From: Marthasterias glacialis
Lineage: Eukaryota; Echinodermata; Asteroidea; Forcipulatida; Asteriidae
Assembly: GCA_911728455.2 (NCBI GenBank)
Contig: OU452225.1
Coordinates: 18,386,495 to 18,450,494, forward strand
DNA: 64,000 nucleotides
Reading direction: 5' to 3'
The position numbers were made by a program, and so were the translations under genes. How positions within the stretch are numbered: the stretch's first letter is position 1; every line of letters starts with the position of its first letter. Below the pieces are notes generated by a model. The model was not told the DNA's origin. It was given only the letters and a program-made list of their open reading frames with translations, and did no database searches. Below, piece by piece: positions 39,601 to 45,600 of the stretch.

Positions 39601-42600
39601 ATGCTTGTTCTGTGGGTAGATGCAGCCGGAGTGGAACATTCTAATGCGCATTTTGTTTTTAACCAATATAAAGTGGCTGGGGTTTGAGGCTTGATCAACA
39701 AGCACTGGAGCATAGGACGCCCTCAGCAACATCCTTAGCCCCCAGCCGTAGCCGCAACCGCCATTTACAGGAATGGTAACAAATAAACAATAGAAATTAA
39801 ATACAGTTATTAAGAGATTACAAATTTTTTTAAATGATATAAAATTTAGACAAAACATACACAATGGCATTATATGCACAAGCATTACAAAGCACCGACA
39901 AAAAACAACACAACAAAATGATATACACTAACAGGAATGGGGAAGAACGGGTAATTTGGGTTAATGAGGTAGGTGGGGGGGGTGAGGTAGGGACACGTGA
40001 TGGACAGGGGGAAGGCAGGGACAGTAGGTGGGCGGGGGGGGTGGGGGGGTAGGTAAGTTAGACGGGGGCCTAGGTAGGGAACTTAGAGGTTGGGCAAAGG
40101 AGGTTGATGGGTAAGGGAAAGGTTGGCAGGGGAAGGACAGGTAAGGGAGGAGGTCAGAGGTAGGGATAGCGGGTAAAACGTCAATAAAAAAATAAGACGA
40201 ATTTTGAAAAAAAATCTAAAAACAGTGCAATTAAACAAAAATAAAATCAAGCACTGAGACATCTGTAAACTTCCCGTCGAAAGCCATTGACAGTGAGAGC
40301 TGCAAGCATGTCACATCTCTCATGGAATTCATTATATAAAACAGAAATTCTGGAGATAAAACCACGCTTTGTGACATCAACATGGCTCCTGGGGACATGA
40401 AGAATGTGTTAGATAGATGTTAATATTTGCATCGGGGGAATGAATATCAATTTCAATTTGCCTTACACTGATGTGTGATAAGCACTGTATACTCAGTGCT
40501 TTCGAGTCCTGTGGGAAAAAAATCCACAGGCAACTCGGGTGGGATTCGAACCCACGACTCCCGCATGACTAGAGCAGATGTCTTAACCACTGGACCACCG
40601 AGCACGCCCGGTGACGAGGGGCCAGTTCGAATCCAGTATTATTTGCATTGGGGGAATGCTTGCTTAGCAGAAAAAATATACTCTGCACCATTTTCTTTTC
40701 TTCACTCGTCCATGCTTCTGGCACTGCACTATGTCGCATTGTCTACCCGGTGAAGTTAAAAGCCACCTCTGCCACGTTGTTTACCCACAGGCAGGTTTGT
40801 CAATAATTGCACAAAACGCCAAGGTTAATTATGTTTTATACCTGTTTCATTTTGCTGTTATTTGCAGGATCATCTCCGATCACGGCCATGAAGCACGTTT
40901 CCCGTACCTTGATGAGGCAGCGGTTAATTACCTTAATGGTCTGCCCATTTGTCTTAAGGTTGGTCATTGTGATTTTTATTAGCAGGGCCTTGGCAAGACG
41001 GGGTCTGTTCGGGGAGAGAAGACCAATCTCCCTCACTAATCAACTCAACTAGACAAAGTGCTCATCCAGCACTAATTTCAGTCAGAGTTCTAGGTTTGCC
41101 CGCAGAGAATTAATTGCGACTCTTTTAGGCACTCTGTAAAGCTTATGCACATGCACTAGTCTATTGGTCCTAGCATTCAACAACCAAGTAGCCTATTTTA
41201 TTTTCTTCTTTTTTTGTGGACAAGTAGAGTCTCTGGGAACAGCTTTTACAATTTTACACCAGCAAAAAGTCCAATCTCTGAATGTTAATATAAAACAGCA
41301 TTTAGATTAGCCCTCCAAGAAAGGTGTTTTAAACAAAATTTGCCCCTTGGAAAATCCGTAAAATTGTTATTGAATAGCCTCAGAAAAAGACATTTATGTC
41401 AAAGACTTTTCCTTATTGAAGTCGGCCTTTATCCTTTTAGTAAATCATTGCGCCACACGCGCGTGCATCTGCTGCATGTCCCAAAGTGAGTGCTGCTTTT
41501 GGCTCCAAAGCTGGCATACGTTTGTGTGTAATTTTTACCAAGAATCACACATTTCATCCATCAAAGGCGTTTCTTTTGACACAAACTTATAATTCTGAGA
41601 AGACCTCAAGTCTTTGAAGAAGATATGCAAAAGCCAAGTCCAATTATTAAACTTTATTTACATAAATCCTCATGCAGAAACTAGCTGCCGATGGGTTGTT
41701 TGTTTGTTTGTTTGTTTGTTTGTTTGTTTGTTGGGTTGTTTGTTTGTTTGTTTGTTTGTTTGTTTGTTTGTTTGTTTGTTTGTTTGTTTGTTTGTTTGTT
41801 TGTTTGTTTGTTTGTTTGTTGGGTTGTTTGTTTGTTGGGTTGTTTGTTTGTTTGTTTGTTTGTTTGTTTGTTGGGTTGTTTGTTTGTTTGTTTGTTGGGT
41901 TGGTTTGTTGGTTTGTTGGTTTGTTGGTTTGTTGGTTTGTTGGTTTGTTGGTTTGTTTGTTTTGTTTGTTTGTTTGTTTGTTTGTTTGTTGGGTTGTTTG
42001 TTTGTTTGTTTGTTTGTTTGTTGGGTTGTTGGGTTGTTTGTTTGTTTGTTTGTTGGGTTGTTTGTTTGTTGGGATGTTTGTTTGTTGGGTTGTTTGCTTG
42101 TTTGCATGTTTGTATGTTGGGTTGTTTGATTTTTATTTTGTTGTGTTTTGGTGGGGTTTTTTTAGGTGAAATGGGGGCTGATTGTTACAGAACAAGTTTG
42201 TTTCTCAGCGTTGAGTGAGGAAGATAAATACTTTCAGCATGATACACAAATTAATTTTTATTGTTACTGCCACCGCCATGAGGGGGGGGGGGGGAGAGAC
42301 GGCAAGTTGACTCATAATTTAAAATTATAAATTGCTTGTGATATTTTGGAGAGATATAATATTCACATATGTGTAGCTATTCAAGGAAATTTCTGACTCT
42401 CCGTTTCACATCAATAAAATCATTTTACCAACGAAAGGGAATTTAATCGAATATCTGGGGTTTTTTTTTTGTTTCTTGATGGACCAATACAATGGCAATT
42501 TACCCATTTCTTTCACCATCCAAACAGACCAATGGTTATTTATATACATTTTTTGTAATGATATTAAATCATAAAGGTCATGCAACCATTACTAACGTCT

Positions 42601-45600
42601 TTGGTCATTCCATCTCGTCTGGATGTAGACTCATAATCAAAGTTATCGGAGTTCAATTTATTGATTTGGTTTTTTATTACGTTAGTTTTCAACGAGAATT
42701 CTGCAGTTTTTGCTCTCTTTTGTCCTTAATTTAATTTGTTTTGTAACTCAAAATGGCTGTCGAAGGTCACAAAGTTTGAAAGAAACTGCGATTGTTTTGG
42801 TCCATCAAGAAACAATAAAGAAAAACCCAGATATTCGATTAAATTCCCTTTCGTTGGTAAAATGGTTTTATTGATGTGAAACGGAGAGTTTGAGTGAGAA
42901 AAATAATAGTAGAGTCTGCTTCTAGAGGCCTTCCTGTTGGCAGAATTTACAGAAGGGCTCTGAAAGAATCCTGTGTTTTGAATTGTCTCCGGTCCCTTTC
43001 AAAAGATTTCCCTCGGAGTAATTTCAGGAAGACATTTTATGTGGCACAACAATGAAATGTGCGGTTGTACAGAGATACATTGTGTACTAAGTGAGCTTTT
43101 TCTTGTCACCAACTTAATTTTATTCTCTTAATGTTTACTAAAAATCAATGATTAATGCACATTCAAAGTGTGTTTTCACAGGAATTTAATTACTGAGACA
43201 AAACTGTTTTCTGTCTGGGCAGGCACTAGTACAATTAAGAGAGAGACAAAAAAAACAGGAAGAAATTTAATACTGGAAAATTGTGTGGAAAGCGGAGCGG
43301 GGCCCTGGCTGGGGCTGATGTTGTTTTAATAATGACGGATAACAGACTCACAGGGAGTGCAATGTGTTTGATGATTCTACTTTGAATCGTTGCCTTCGTG
43401 CCAATACTTATACATATATGTATGTTTAGTAGAGTTGGTTTGATCTTTTAAAAATAACTTCCCTCAATCTTTTTGTTTGTTCAGTATTTGGTCTGTTTGT
43501 ATCATGCCCATAAGTATGAGGAGGAACAGTGGAAACGCACAAGTGTGTACGCGCCACACACAACTGTCAGCTCACTGGGGCACTTTGACCTCAGTGAGGG
43601 CGCTGTTTGAGCTCGTGACGTCAAGTGCAATGGGCCTATTTGTAATGTAGTTTAATAATTTTACAGTGCTCAGTTCTGCAATTATAAAGCAGGTGGTTTC
43701 ATTTTGCAATAAGCCGTTTGCGAGTTAGATTTGAATAATGTCTGGTACATTGACTTGCTCAGTCACAAAATACTGCTTAAATTTGAATTCCTCAGACTAT
43801 AGAGACAGTTGCTACATCACATGGTTCGGGGCAAGCTTTTGTAAAGCAACCTACAGATGAGCAAACCCTGGTACCGTGTGTGGCGGCTGAGCAATAGACC
43901 TTTATCATTGTCCCACCATCTTGATTTTCTCCCATTCAAACCAATGTAACCAAACCGAGGCTGGAAGGGCAAATAGTCTGGTTCCTTTTTGTACAATAAA
44001 TATTAGCATCTATTACTGTTATTGGATACGGGGAACATGACCAAGATGGTTGCAGCATGATAAAGGTCTATTTAGTGCATCAGACTCAAGTTCTGGTTGC
44101 CCCAGTCATCAGAGTGTGTATTCGAATCAATCGCATGACACTGAGCAAGTGAGGGCAGAGTTGGTTCATGTGATTGATTTTAGCTTGGTGCTACATACTG
44201 GGTAGCACCATAGAGTAAGAGAAATTCCCTTTCGTTGGTAAAATGGTTTTATTGATGTGAAACGGAGAGTTTGAGTGAGAAAAATAATAGTAGAGTCTGT
44301 TTCTAGAAGCCTTCCTGTTGGCAGAATTTACAGAAGGGGCTCTGAAAGAATCCTGTGTTTTGAATTGTCTCCGGTCCCTTTCAAAAGATTTCCCTCGGAG
44401 TAATTTCAGGAAGACATTTTATGTGGCACAACAATGAAATGTGCGGTTGTACAGAGATACATTGTGTACTAAGTGAGCTTTTTCTTGTCACCAACTTAAT
44501 TTTATTCTCTTAATGTTTACTAAAAATCAATGATTAATGCACATTCAAAGTGTGTTTTCACTGGAATTTAATTACTGAGACAAAACTGTTTTCTGTCTGG
44601 GCAGGCACTAGTACAATTAAGAGAGAGACAAAAAAAACAGGAAGAAATTTAATACTGGAAAATTGTGTGGAAAGCGGAGCGGGGGCCTGGCTGGGGCTGA
44701 TGTTGTTTTAATAATGACGGATAACAGACTCACAGGGAGTGCAATGTGTTTGATGATTCTACTTTGAAGCGTTGCCTTCGTGCCAATACTTATACATATA
44801 TGTATGTTTAGTAGAGTTGGTTTGATCTTTTAAAAATAACTTCCCTCAATCTTTTTGTTTGTTCAGTATTTGGTCTGTTTGTATCATGCCCATAAGTATG
44901 AGGAGGAACAGTGGAAACGCACAAGTGTGTACGCGCCACACACAACTGTCAGCTCACTGGGGCACTTTGACCTCAGTGAGGGCGCTGTTTGAGCTCGTGA
45001 CGTCAAGTGCGATGGGCCTATTTGTAATGTAGTTTAATAATTTTACAGTGCTCAGTTCTGCAATTATAAAGCAGGTGGTTTCATTTTGCAATAAGCCGTT
45101 TGCGAGTTAGATTTGAATAATGTCTGGTACATTGACTTGCTCAGTCACAAAATACTGCTTAAATTTGAATTCCTCAGACTATAGAGACAGTTGCTACATC
45201 ACATGGTTCGGGGCAAGCTTTTGTAAAGCAACCTACAGATGAGCAAACCCTGGTACCGTGTGTGGCGGCTGAGCAATAGACCTTTATCATTGTCCCACCA
45301 TCTTGATTTTCTCCCATTCAAACCAATGTAACCAAACCGAGGCTGGAAGGGCAAATAGTCTGGTTCCTTTTTGTACAATAAATATTAGCATCTATTACTG
45401 TTATTGGATACGGGGAACATGACCAAGATGGTTGCAGCATGATAAAGGTCTATTTAGTGCATCAGACTCAAGTTCTGGTTGCCCCAGTCATTAGAGTGTG
45501 TATTCGAATCCCAGTCATGACACTGAGCAAGTGAGGGCAGAGTTGGTTCATGCGATTGATTTTAGCTTGGTGCTACATACTGGGTAGCACCATAGAGCAC

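Larger units (their letters stand above)
42841..45597. repeat. 1.38-kb tandem direct duplication
   Basis: 42841-44215 is repeated at 44222-45597 with an offset of 1381-1382 bp. Only a handful of substitutions separate the copies (for example 'cttctagagg' versus 'tttctagaag', 'gaatcgttgcc' versus 'gaagcgttgcc', and 'cgaatcaatcgcatgac' versus 'cgaatcccagtcatgac'), so it is young. Each unit includes part of a tRNA-Leu-like SINE head (about 44078-44150 and 45460-45535), an imperfect palindrome with 'aatagacctttatcat' ends (43891-44071 in copy one) and an exon-like ORF. Confidence 0.93.

Noticed and set aside
39349..39885. 178-codon minus-strand ORF
   Set aside because: Overlaps ASNSD1 exon G antisense and repeat sequence. 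The predicted protein has no coherent pattern.
41614..42218. Long ORFs of Phe/Val/Cys/Leu or Asn/Lys/Gln/Thr repeats on both strands
   Set aside because: They are the six-frame reading of the TTTG array, which has no stop codons in any frame.
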